The position numbers and the translations under genes were made by a program. Positions 1 through 10,000 of a stretch of 64,000 bases of DNA are shown here, piece after piece. The notes below the pieces were generated by a model. It saw only the letters and a list, made by a program, of their open reading frames with translations, was not told where the DNA came from and searched no databases. The DNA is from Corydoras sp. C115. Lineage: Eukaryota > Chordata > Actinopteri > Siluriformes > Callichthyidae. The stretch lies in NCBI GenBank assembly GCA_019802505.1, contig JAFMOC010000070.1, positions 2,510,001 through 2,574,000 on the forward strand, given 5' to 3'. Positions within the stretch are counted from its first letter, which is position 1, and every line of letters begins with the position of its first letter.

Positions 1-270
1 GTGTCCAGACAAAAAGACATCAGCAAGAATTTAAGAACAGCAACTGTTGCGACTCATCGATCTAGAAAATGTTCTAAGGCTATTTGCTAACACTTTAAAG
101 TCCGTTATTTCTCAGAGTGGACATCCCAGCAAGTTTCTTTCCAAGACTGGACTGTGCATTGCCCAGAAAAAAAAAAACTCAGACTCTGATAATGTTCTAG
201 TGACGTTTCTTTAAAATGACATTTTGAACCATTTTTATTGGCAATTATTTATTTTGTTTAAGTTTGTAAC

Positions 271-611
271 GGGGCGGCACGGTGGCTTAGTGTTTAGCAC
301 GTTCGCCTCTCAGCACTAGGGATTCCCGGTTCGAATCCCCATCTGGTTTCCATGTTCTCCCCGTGTCCGCGTGGGTTTCCTCCGGGTTCTCCGGTTTCCT
401 CCCACAGTCCAAATACATGGATCAAGTCAATTGAGTTCTCCAAATTGCGTTGAGTATGTTTGAGTGAGTGAGTAAGTGCCCAGCGATGGATTGGCGCCCT
501 GTCCTGGGTGTATCTGCCCAGCGCCCGAAACGTTCTCCCCTGGATGGGCATGGGGAACCTCCCCGCGACCCTAATAGAGGATAAAGCGGAAGATAATGGA
601 TGGATGGATGG
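271..611 (+). mobile_element. V-SINE, full length
   Basis: It shows the family plan used for all V-SINE calls below: a tRNA-like head with A box (TGGCTTAGTG...) and B box (GGTTCGAATCC) as RNA polymerase III promoter; a very conserved core (CATGTTCTCCCCGTGTCC ... TTTCCTCCCACAGTCC); a variable CACACA/GTGTGTG linker; and a LINE-like end GATAAAGCGG(A/G)AGATAATG with (GGAT)n or (GAAT)n tail. This matches the V-SINE superfamily (DANA/mermaid of zebrafish). Such elements move by a partner LINE. Confidence 0.92.
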
Positions 612-1958
612 AAAACTACCCCCTTCTAAAAATCTAACTTTGATCACATTAACCATCTTAAGAAAACCATCAAAAGAAAATGCTGGCTTTAAGCGAGGAG
701 TAATGTTCTCTCACAACAGCTGTACTTATTGCACATCATCCACATGTTGACTGTTTATGCCAGCTGACAAGTGTAACCTGATCAGAAAAGTCACCACAGG
801 TCATGAGGCACAGGCAAGGTTAGAGTGTAAAAAGCACAAATTTAAAACACAGACTGTTCGGTACAAAGATCCTAAGCTTGTATTTACGCCTTAACAACAA
901 TTTGGATTTACAGATTTGCTTGGCATGTTTGTTTTTTATTATTTCTAATTAACAGACACACATTTAGCTAAGTTTATTTCATTTAAAGAAGATATTTAAT
1001 GCACTGTTACCTTTGTACAGAACACACTTCTTATTTTTACTTACTAACTGAATGTAGAGGCAAGTTATAACCAAATGCAATGCAAAATTTAGTATCGTAG
1101 TCCTTGTGTTGGTTCGATCACTTGCCTCAGGACAGCTGTATTGCTAGCACACACTTTAATAATTTAACTCTACACCCTCAACATATTTCTATATTTTTAC
1201 AATATAGAATTTTTACAAAGCATTTAAATTTAAGGCAACAAACATTACACCAAATCTAATCAATAATAATCAATAAGTAATCAGGTTAGGCACCTTCTCA
1301 AAAAACAATAGTGGTTATGATTTTTGCACAGACCTTCTTTCACTTGTATGTTGGTAACTACACACCACGACAGTCACGCAGAACATACAACCTCAATATC
1401 AGACGTTTACATTTTGCAATCAAATGTTGAACAAATCACAGAATCAATAAAAATTATGTTCTAAACATTTCTTAATGCCGTGTATAAACAATAGAGGAGG
1501 ATGCTTTATAAGCTGGAGGTCATAATAGACAATGCCTCCCACCCACTGCTCAGACACAGGAGCACATTCATCCCAAATGCACCACAAGAGTTCATTCTTA
1601 CCTGTGGCCATCAAACTGTATAATGCAACTGTTTAACTCCTCACTTCATAATACAACTTTTATGTGCAATATCATAGTCATGATAAATTATGAATCAAAA
1701 TTGGGCTTGGTGTTAATTTTTACTCTACTTCTGTATATAACATGACAAATGGAGCGTGACAAAAGTATCCTGATTCTGCAACAAATCGAAGAAAAACTGT
1801 GCGTGCAAAGCACTGTATGAAAACAATATTGCACTTTGTCAACAACTCATCTACATAAATGCAATATAAATAAATACGTAACTATATTTACAGTACATTA
1901 AAGCAATTAATTAATAGATTTTATTTAAACAATACTGTATTATTCCAACACTGATTCA
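612..1958. other. AT-rich non-coding DNA
   Basis: I see no exon, repeat of a known family or RNA gene here. If the island at 3 kb is a minus-strand promoter, this is intron of that gene. Confidence 0.6.
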
Positions 1959-2545
1959 ACACAAACACACACACAAACACACACACAAACAAACACACAA
2001 ACATACACAAAAACAAACACAAACACACACACACACACACAAAAACAAACACAAAAACACACAAACACACACAAAAACAAACACAAAAACACACACACAA
2101 ACACACACAAAAACACACACACACACACACAAAAACACACACACACACATACACAAAAACACACAAAAACACACACACACAAAAACACACACACACACAA
2201 ACAAACAAACAAACAAACACACACACACACACAAACAAACACACATACACACAAACAAACACACACAAAGACACACAAAGACACACAAAGACACACACAA
2301 ACAAACAAGCACACACACACACAAACAAGCACACACACAAACAAGCACACACACAAACAAGCACACACACAAACAAGCACACACACAAACAAACACACAC
2401 ACACACAAACAAACAAACATACACACAAACAAACACACATACACACAAACAAACACACACAAAGACACACACAAACAAGCACACACACAAACAAATACAC
2501 ACACAAACAAACACACAAAAAACAAACAAACACACACACACACAA

Positions 2546-2580
<35 letters not shown>
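1959..2580. repeat. Long (CA)n / (ACAA)n compound microsatellite
   Basis: It is about 620 bp made only of CA, CAAA and CAAG/AGAC variants. The plus strand has almost no G or T, so it is strongly strand-asymmetric. Confidence 0.97.
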
Positions 2581-2584
<4 letters not shown>

Positions 2585-2934
2585 CATCCTCCAGATCCAC
2601 ACTCTGCTGATCTGAACTACAACACATTGTTTAAAATGATTTCTCGTTGTTGCCACTTGATTATCATTTTGTATCTAAACTATTTTAACTACACAACAAC
2701 ATGTTGCTCATAAATCGTTGTACTTCATTAAGTAAACAATAATATCATAATGCACAGACATGTTGGACTTTAATTAGTCATTAATTACACTGATTCCAAC
2801 GTCCAAACTTTTCAAAATGCTCCAAATATGTGAACCCTGTTGATCCCAAGTAAGTTCTAAGTTCTCCATGTCGGCCTTCTATGGTCAGGAGCAGAGACAT
2901 AGAGGCAGAGCGAAGGCTTCAACATAACAACAAA

Positions 2935-3290
2935 ATGCCCTCCATGACAGCCGCTGCAGCCCGATCAGCGCGTGTGAATGCCCCGGGGGAGGTTACCTGC
3001 ATGCGGGGGACGGGGGTGGAAAGCTCGCTGTGATATTGTCCAAGACATCCAGCCGCCGTGTTGTCTCCCCGCAGACGGAGGGGAAGGACGACAGTCATGG
3101 CTTCCGCTCGAGTCACCGCCACCCTTCGTAGGTTTGACAACGTTTTTCGGGAATAACATGATTTTAGGAGCCTGATTGGCTGGATAGCGCGTCAATCGGA
3201 AACTTTGCGGCTTAAAATAAACAAAATGGGCGTGGTTGTGCACGACAAACCAATCATAATGAGCGGGGCGGGGCCTGTCACGAAATAGGT
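2935..3290 (-). promoter_or_regulatory. CpG-rich island, candidate minus-strand promoter and first exon (possibly cnot6l)
   Basis: The strip is rich in G+C and CpG in an AT-rich setting. It has a GC box at 3264-3274, CCAAT at 3250-3254, a minus-strand CCAAT at 3175-3179, and on the minus strand a CAG|GTAACC donor whose last exon base is 2997. An exon running from about 3130 to 2997 would be 5' UTR or a short coding exon. Inference: in vertebrates CNOT6L usually lies divergent to MRPL1, so this could be its first exon, with 1-2934 as intron. On the plus strand an ATG at 3097 followed by a possible donor after 3131 is an alternative. No CNOT6L coding sequence is visible to confirm the name. Confidence 0.4.
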
Positions 3291-3510
3291 GGGCTGAAGA
3301 GATATACAGGATTAAAGATGCCAACAAACGTTTTTAACTATTTAACTTTATTTTACAGTTTAAAAGTTTAAACTTCCTTAAAAATGTTCACTTTTTACAA
3401 TGTTATGAATTATTCACTGTGATTATAACTTTATAATGTAGTTTGTATGAATGAATACAAAATTAATGTAGATAAATTTATGAATGATATCTGCGACGAC
3501 ACGTTTTTAT

Positions 3511-3885
3511 TTCATTCATTCATTCATTCATTCATTATCTCCCGCTTTATCCTCTATTAGGGTCGCGGTGGGGTTCCCCATGCCCATCCAGGGGAGAACG
3601 TTTCGGGCGCTGGGCAGATACACCCAGGACAGGACGCCAATCCATCGCTGGGCACACACTCACTCACACAGACACACACATACTGTACACACTCTATATG
3701 GGGCAATTTGGAGAATTCAATACACTTGATCCATGTTTTTGGACTGTGGGAGGAAACCGGAGAACCCGGAGGAAACCCACACGGACATGGGGAGAACATG
3801 GAAGCTCCACCCAGATTGGGATTCGAACCGGGAATCCCTAGTGCTGAGAGGAGAACATGCTAACCACTAAGCCACCGTGCCGCCC
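3511..3885 (-). mobile_element. V-SINE, full length
   Basis: Reversed copy with (GAAT)n tail at its left end and the GGGCGGCACGG head at the right. Confidence 0.92.
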
Positions 3886-3999
3886 TTCATGAATTTATTT
3901 AACAGTTAATTGGATTCGAGTTTTTGCACAATTTCGCATTTTTACATTGAACTCTTCATTCACGTGTCAGATATAATTTTACATCATATATTAAATGCA

Positions 4000-4130
4000 T
4001 GCCCAGCGATGGATTGGCGTCCTGTCCTGGGTCTGTCTGCCCAGCGCCCGAAACGTTCTCCCCTGGATGGGCATGGGGAACCCCACCACGACCCTAATAG
4101 AGGATAAAGCGGGAGATAATGAATGAATGA
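4000..4130 (+). mobile_element. Headless short V-SINE (starts TGCCCAGCGATGG)
   Basis: It has no tRNA head or core and begins exactly at TGCCCAGCGATGG. The 12-bp TSD ATATTAAATGCA lies at 3988-3999 and 4131-4142, so it inserted in this truncated form. Confidence 0.92.
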
Positions 4131-4162
4131 ATATTAAATGCAATTGTTTTAATAGTTATTAT

Positions 4163-4510
4163 GAAAAGGGTAGTTCGGGTCCTTAAATCTGATTGGCTGA
4201 GTCGTTTGTCTAGCCATGACATTATTGACAATAACACACATCTTGACCGCTTCACATTCAATCAGTGCGTGATATACAACACATTATTTTCCCATTGTTT
4301 TTTTATAGCACATATGCTTTTTATGCGTTCTTTAATGTGCCCACTGGGTGGCAGTATTTGATTGATAACATTGTATTTTTGTAACCATTTTATAAAATCA
4401 ATAATCACCTCTAATTTAATTAATTTTGATATTTTATTTGTTTTAATTTTGCTTTTCTTATTGTACAACTGCGCTAATGTTTAATATGTCTTGTGTTTTT
4501 TAATGATTTA
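4163..4510 (+). mobile_element. Decayed MITE carrying the TTAAATCTGATTGGCTGAG end
   Basis: The left part (GGTCCTTAAATCTGATTGGCTGAGT ... GCGTGATATACAACACATTATTTT) matches the intact element at 27430-27745, though the right terminal repeat is lost. Confidence 0.65.
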
Positions 4511-4567
4511 CTGCTCTATTCCTTTTGTAAAAAGCGTCTTTGAGGTCCCTAAAAGTGCTATATAAAT

Positions 4568-4916
4568 TCATTCATCCATTATCTTCCGCTTTATCCTCTA
4601 TTAGGGTCGCGGTGGGGTTCCCCATGCCCAACCAGGGGAGAACGTTTTGGGCACTGGGCAGATACACCCAGGACAGGGCGCCAATCTATCACTGGGCACA
4701 CACCCTCACTCATACAGACACACTCTGTATGGGGCAATTTAGAGAACTCAATTGACTTGATCCATGTTTTTGGACTGTGGGAGGAAACCGGAGAACCAGG
4801 AGGAATCCCACGCAGACACGGGGAGAACATGGAAACTCCACCCAGATGGGGATTCGAACCGGGAATCCCTAGTGCTGAGAGGCGAACGTGCTAACCACTA
4901 AGCCACCGTGCCGCCT
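4568..4916 (-). mobile_element. V-SINE inside an older L2-like tail
   Basis: TSD TGCTATATAAAT on both sides. The host sequence (AAGCGTCTTTGAGGTCC...GTGCTATATAAAT-AAAATGTATTATTATT, 4530-4950) looks like the 3' end of an L2-type LINE with its (ATT)n tail. Confidence 0.9.
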
Positions 4917-4944
4917 GCTATATAAATAAAATGTATTATTATTA

Positions 4945-5060
4945 TTAATAAGGCACTAGAGTTGTGTATTATTGTGAATAAATTACAGGAAGGAGGTGTA
5001 AGTCTACTCCGCTATGCATCATGCTTAATAACACCTCTTTTCTGTGATTTAATCGGGTAA
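4945..5060. repeat. Palindromic element, AATAAGGCACTAGAG type
   Basis: Inverted arms AATAAGGCAC...TATTGTGAATAAAT...GGAGGTG and CACCTCTTTTCTGTGATTTAAT. It is related to 27746-27875. Confidence 0.6.
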
Positions 5061-5562
5061 TTTCTGTGATAAAGTGATAAAGTGATGTATTTTGCCTACA
5101 GTGTTTACACAAATAGAAATTTGTCCTCGCAAGGTCTCACACACACATAAACACACACACACACACATCACAGTAATTTTTTTTAAATATTTGATATTCT
5201 ACTAAAATACATACTTTATCACTGTAGCAGCTTTGGGACAGGATGTACGAAACACAGGTCCCGTCGTGTAAACTCTGTAAATTACAACTTAAGATGAAGG
5301 TTTGTGTTGAGTATAACTTTAACATCAGCAATCTATTAGTGTTGCTGATGTGGTTGGGTATTTTTGGTACAGGGTGCTTATTTATTTGACATTACTGATA
5401 TAATATTACAGATTTGCAGATTACAGATGTACAGGGTTACATATGCTGACAACTGTTCCAATCTGAATAGATTTGGATAGGTTTCAACTATGTTGTTTTT
5501 CCAAAGGATGTCACCTAATCTGACAGCAGTAACCAGGATGAACACCTCTTAAACTCACCTCA

Positions 5563-5660
5563 ACTCATTTTTATTTATACAGAGCTTTTTACAGTTTTTA
5601 ATTGGCACAAATCAGCAGATTTACAGTATTAACAAATTGTAAATAAAAGCATCTTTTGAG
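5563..5660. repeat. Decayed teleost dispersed repeat (TTTATTTATACAGAGC type)
   Basis: TTTTATTTATACAGAGCTTTTTACAG...CAAATCAGCAGATTTACAG resembles the better preserved copy at 30490-30690. Confidence 0.5.
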
Positions 5661-5764
5661 GTCGAATAGGTTAAAAGTAATTCTTATTCAAAAGTTTTCA
5701 GCCAAAACCATCATTTATTAGAACTGAATGTGCTATCCACTGCTGACAGACATATTTTGGGCAA

Positions 5765-5965
5765 GGTGTGGTAGCTCAGTGGTCAGGGCACTGGGCTATT
5801 AATCTGAAGGTTGGGAGTTCAAATCCCAGGTCCACTGAAGTTACCAATGTGGGTCCTTGAGCAAGACCCTTAACCCTCATTGCTCCAGGGATGTTGTGAT
5901 TAACCCTGTGCTCACCTTGTAAGTCGCTTTGGATAAAAGCGTCCAATAAATGACCAAATGTAAAT
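5765..5965 (+). mobile_element. tRNA-derived SINE, family 2, full length
   Basis: The head GTGTGGTAGCTCAGTGG (A box) and GGGAGTTCAAATCCCAG (B box) are followed by a body CTTGAGCAAGACCCTTAACCC and the tail AAGTCGCTTTGGATAAAAGCG...AAATGACCAAATGTAAAT. It is distinct from the V-SINEs and lacks their core. The tail equals that of the LINE fragment at 54.4 kb. Confidence 0.85.
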
Positions 5966-6007
5966 ATTTCATAGATTATTTAATTTTATCCAATATAACA
6001 AATAAAT

Positions 6008-6358
6008 GGGGCGGCACAGTGGCTTAGTGGTTAGCATATTCGCCTCTCAGCCCTAGGGATTGGAATCCCAATCTGGGTGGAGTTTCCATGTTCTCCCCGT
6101 GTCCGGGTGGGTTTCCTCTGGGTTCTCCGGTTTCCTCCCACAGTCCAAAAACATGGATCAAGTCAATTCTCCAAAATTGCCCCATATAGTGTGTGTATGT
6201 GTGCATGTCTGTGTGAGTGAGTGTGTGCCCAGTGATAGATTGGCGTCCTGTCCTGGGTGTATCTGCCCAGCGCCCGAAACGTTCTCCCCTGGATGGGCAT
6301 GGGGAACCCCCCCCCGTGACCCTAATAGAGGATAAAGCGGAAGATAATGGATGGATGG
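6008..6358 (+). mobile_element. V-SINE, full length
   Basis: TSD ATAACAAATAAATG lies on both sides; tail (GGAT)n. Confidence 0.92.
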
Positions 6359-6507
6359 ATAACAAATAAATGATCAAACAAAATGAATGTAACAACAGTT
6401 TGAGAAATGGATAAATACCCTCAAGAAAAGGCAATTTTTAAAGAGGACAGAGGGGGAATAAGGGATCTGGGCTAAAGCCCCTGATGTTTCTAAAATCTAA
6501 AAACGCC

Positions 6508-6581
6508 CCTGGGTATGGGGAACTCCCCGCGCGACCCTAATAGAGGATAAAGCAGAAGATAATGGAAGGATGGATGGATGG
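6508..6581 (+). repeat. V-SINE 3' fragment
   Basis: Only the GGGTATGGGGAACTCC...GATAAAGCAGAAGATAATGG tail remains, directly abutting the next V-SINE. Confidence 0.85.
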
Positions 6582-6931
6582 AGGCACGGTGGCTTAGTGG
6601 TTAGCACGTTCGCCTCTCAGCACTTTGGATTCCCGGTTCGAATCCCCATCTGGGTGGAGTTTCCATGTTCTCCCCGTGTCCGCGTGGGTTTCCTCCGGGT
6701 TCTCCGGTTTCCTCCCACAGTCCAAAAACATGGATCAAGTCAATTGAGTTCTCCAAATTGCCCCATATAGAGTGTCTCTGTGTGAGTGAGTGTGTGTCCA
6801 GTGATGGATTGGCGCCCTGCCCTGGGTGTATCTGCCCAGCGCCCGAGACGTTCTCCCCTGGATGGGCATGGGGAACCCCCCCGCGACGCTAATAGAGGAT
6901 AAAGCGGGAGATAATAAATGAATGAATGGAT
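6582..6931 (+). mobile_element. V-SINE next to the mrpl1 promoter
   Basis: It is full length with a (GAAT)n tail and ends 100 bp before the mrpl1 ATG. Confidence 0.92.
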
Positions 6932-7031
6932 AAATGGCGCCCCCTGTAGTCGACAGAGTGAATAGTGTTCCAGCGGAACCTTCAGCAGTTTGGAGTTGGA
7001 GGCGGAATCTGAAGCGACAGCACACGTGAAA
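6932..7031 (+). promoter_or_regulatory. mrpl1: mrpl1 proximal promoter / 5' UTR
   Basis: This is a 100-bp single-copy, moderately GC-rich strip between the tail of a V-SINE and the mrpl1 ATG. No TATA box is evident, which suits a housekeeping gene. It contains CACGTG (7023-7028), an E-box, just before the start codon. Confidence 0.55.
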
Positions 7032-7062
7032 ATGGCAGCGTCCTCGCGGAGCTTATTGAGAG
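7032..7062 (+). CDS. mrpl1: mrpl1 exon 1 (coding part)
   Basis: Codes for the first 10 residues (MAASSRSLLR) plus one base of codon 11. The donor is AGAG|GTCAGT. The 100 bp upstream (6932-7031) are single-copy and must hold the 5' UTR and core promoter, because a V-SINE ends at about 6931. Confidence 0.92.
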
Positions 7063-10000
7063 GTCAGTTTTTGTAGTTTTTCTGTATTTCCGTTTTCCGT
7101 CTGTATTTAAATGTTTAAACAGACGAGGTGTGTTATTATAAACAAATCTGCCGTGTGATTAACCTGCATGTTCGAAAAAAATATGCCTTGATGCACATTT
7201 GTACATCTGTTATATGTATGTATTGTTCCGAAGAGAACTTGTCAGTGATGTTATGACGTCATGACGCTGTTGTTAAAGATTGCAGTGTTTAGGTTACTGA
7301 GCTTCAAATCAATTAATCAAATAAAAGCTTTATAAACCTCAGACTCGCGTAACATCTTTAATGTTCTGTTTTTTAGCTTTAGTCGCATGTCAGAGGCAGC
7401 TCCTTGTCTCAAGTGCGCCCTCTGCTGGTTGTGTCGCCTTCGGTTCATCCAGGCATCAAGCTGTGAGAAGCTACGCTGCAGCGGCCAAGTCAGTTCAGCT
7501 TCATTCATTCATTCATTATCTTCTGCTTTATCCTCTATTAAGGTTGTGGGGGGGGGTTCCATGCCCATCCAGGGGAGAACGTTTCAGTTGCTGGGCAGAT
7601 ACACCCAGGACAGGGCGCCAATCTATCATTGGACACACACTCATTCTTTATGGGGCAATTTGGATAATTCTATTGCATGTGATCCATGTTTTTGGACTGT
7701 GGGAGGAAACCGGAGAACCCGGCGGAAACCCACGCGGACACGGGGAGAACATGGAAACTCCACCCAGATTGGGATTTGAACCAGGAATCCCTATCACTGA
7801 GAGGAGAACATGCTAAACACTAAACCACCATGCCTGACCTCATTCATTTATTATCTTCCACTTAATTCTCTACTACGATCCTCATACCCATCCAGGGGAG
7901 AACGTTTCGGTTTTCGGGATACACCCAAGACAGGGTGCCACCATCAATGAACACACACTTGTGACACTCACACAGACACACACTATGCAGGGGCAATTTA
8001 AAAGGGGCAATTTAGATCAATTGGTCTGTGGGAGAAAAGCGGAGAACCTGTAGAAAACCTAAAAACACAAACTTAGGGAGAACGTGGAAACTCCACCCAG
8101 ATCAGGATTCGAACCTGAATCCCCAGCACTGAGGTGAACGTGCTACCACTAAGCCAGCGTGTCGCCCCAGTTCAGCTTTATGGTAGTTTCTCATTTTCTT
8201 TTTTTTATCACTTGTTAATCCTTTTAGACACGTGCATTAATTTTTCCACGTCCATTATCCAGATGAAACATGTACGTAAAGGACTGTAACAAGTGCTTTA
8301 TGTTCATGCTGTACAGTATCAGTCAAAACATCCTCTCAAGACATCAACAGTCAGATGTTCATTGCTATCTCTGCGGTGAATCATCATTCATTATGTGAAT
8401 AAAATCGGTACGATTAATTAATCGTGAGAGCGTCTCAACATTATCATGATGACGTTCATGAGAACAATACGTACTATGCCGGCAGCTGGAACAAAAATCA
8501 AGTTCCACTTGCAGCACACTTTGTCCTTACCGGATTAAAAAAAAATAATTATTAATACTCAGCAAAAGATTTTTTTTAAATAAATAAATGTTCTTACGTG
8601 TTTACATTAAATAAATAATAAACAGAAGAAATAGTGCCCTGTTCTTGTGATTTCTGGCACTTTTTTGTTAAAGTTAATTAATACATAATGATCATCTTTA
8701 TCATATGATTGTGGTTATTTCTTAGACATTAATAATACCATCAAAATCTGTAATTCTCATATATAAACTATATTATATGTTCTTGATTTACAGTAAAATG
8801 AAATACCTCACACACTGACAACGCCCTAAATCACACCCTTAGGTGTTTTTTAATAGATTGACCCCTGGGTTGTTTTAACATGATTATTCAGCCCACAGTG
8901 AATAATCAGTAAATTATTATTATCATTATTATTATTATTATTGAGAGTCAACAAATAAAATTCACTCCTTTCTTTTCGTTTTCTCAGGCCAGCTCAATGG
9001 CAACGAAGAGACAAGAAGGCTGCTGGAAAGGAGGAGAAGGTGGAGGAGAAGAAAAAGGAAAGGCCAAAGATAGATGACACGGGTCGACATAAGCCGTTCG
9101 GTCTTACGGCATGGGCTCCTATAGATGACGTGTATGTAGTGAGGCACTATCCAAAGCCAGTGTACGATCCAGAAGTGGCGGTGGACATGCTGAAGAGCTA
9201 TCAGAAGCTGGACTTTACTCCTGAAGATCAGCCGGTTTTCATTGACCTAACGCTGGATATGAAACTGGAAAAGAAGGTCAGGAGCAGTGAAGACCTGCCA
9301 CCTGTTTTCCTATTATGAACTGTACATGTTCTCCCTGTGTATGTGTGGGGCTTTTCCCAGGTTCTTCAGTTTACTCCCACAGTCCGAAAACATGGATTCA
9401 AGGTGGATTGGCTGCTCTAAATTGTTCGTATATTATATAGTGTGTGCCCAGCAATGGCTTGGCGCCTTGTCCTGGTGTATCTGTCCACTGCCCAAAATGG
9501 TTTCCCTTGGATGAGCATGAGAAAACTCATAGACACAAAGTATTCTTTGTGTCTTCATCACTATTTTCCCACAATTTTAATGTTAAAATTGATTAGTCTT
9601 CATTTGGAGACTCTCAATAGAATGTGTTAAAATGAATGTGCAATGCGGATCCCATAAGCCACACCCACCACACGCTAGCTGTCACTTCTAGAAATATCCC
9701 ACAGTTCAAAATATCTAAATTGCCCCTATATAGTGTATCTGTGTGAGTGAGTTTGTGCACAGCAATAAATTGGCACCCTCTCCTGGGTGGATCAACGTTC
9801 CAATTCCATCCATCCATCCATTATCTCCCGCTTTATCCTCTATTAGGGTCGCGGTGGGGTTCCCCATGCCCATCCAGGGGAGAACGTTTCGGGCGCTGGG
9901 CAGATACACCCAGGACAGGGCGCCAATCCATCGCTGGGCACACACTCACTCACACAGACACACTCTATATGGGGCAATTTGGAGAACTCAATTGGCTTGA

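Noticed and set aside
294..656. Many 60-150 codon open frames on both strands with recurring MFSPCPRGFPPGSPV / MPIQGRTFRALGRYTQD-type translations
   Set aside because: They are translations of the V-SINE in different frames, repeated wherever the SINE occurs. They have no splice or start context and are not genes.
1921..2656. Three long minus-strand frames made of Cys, Val and Phe
   Set aside because: Translation of the CA-repeat tract; not a protein.
5765..5840. Possible functional tRNA gene (A and B boxes)
   Set aside because: The cloverleaf is not maintained and the sequence runs on into a SINE body with a LINE tail. The same holds for every V-SINE head.
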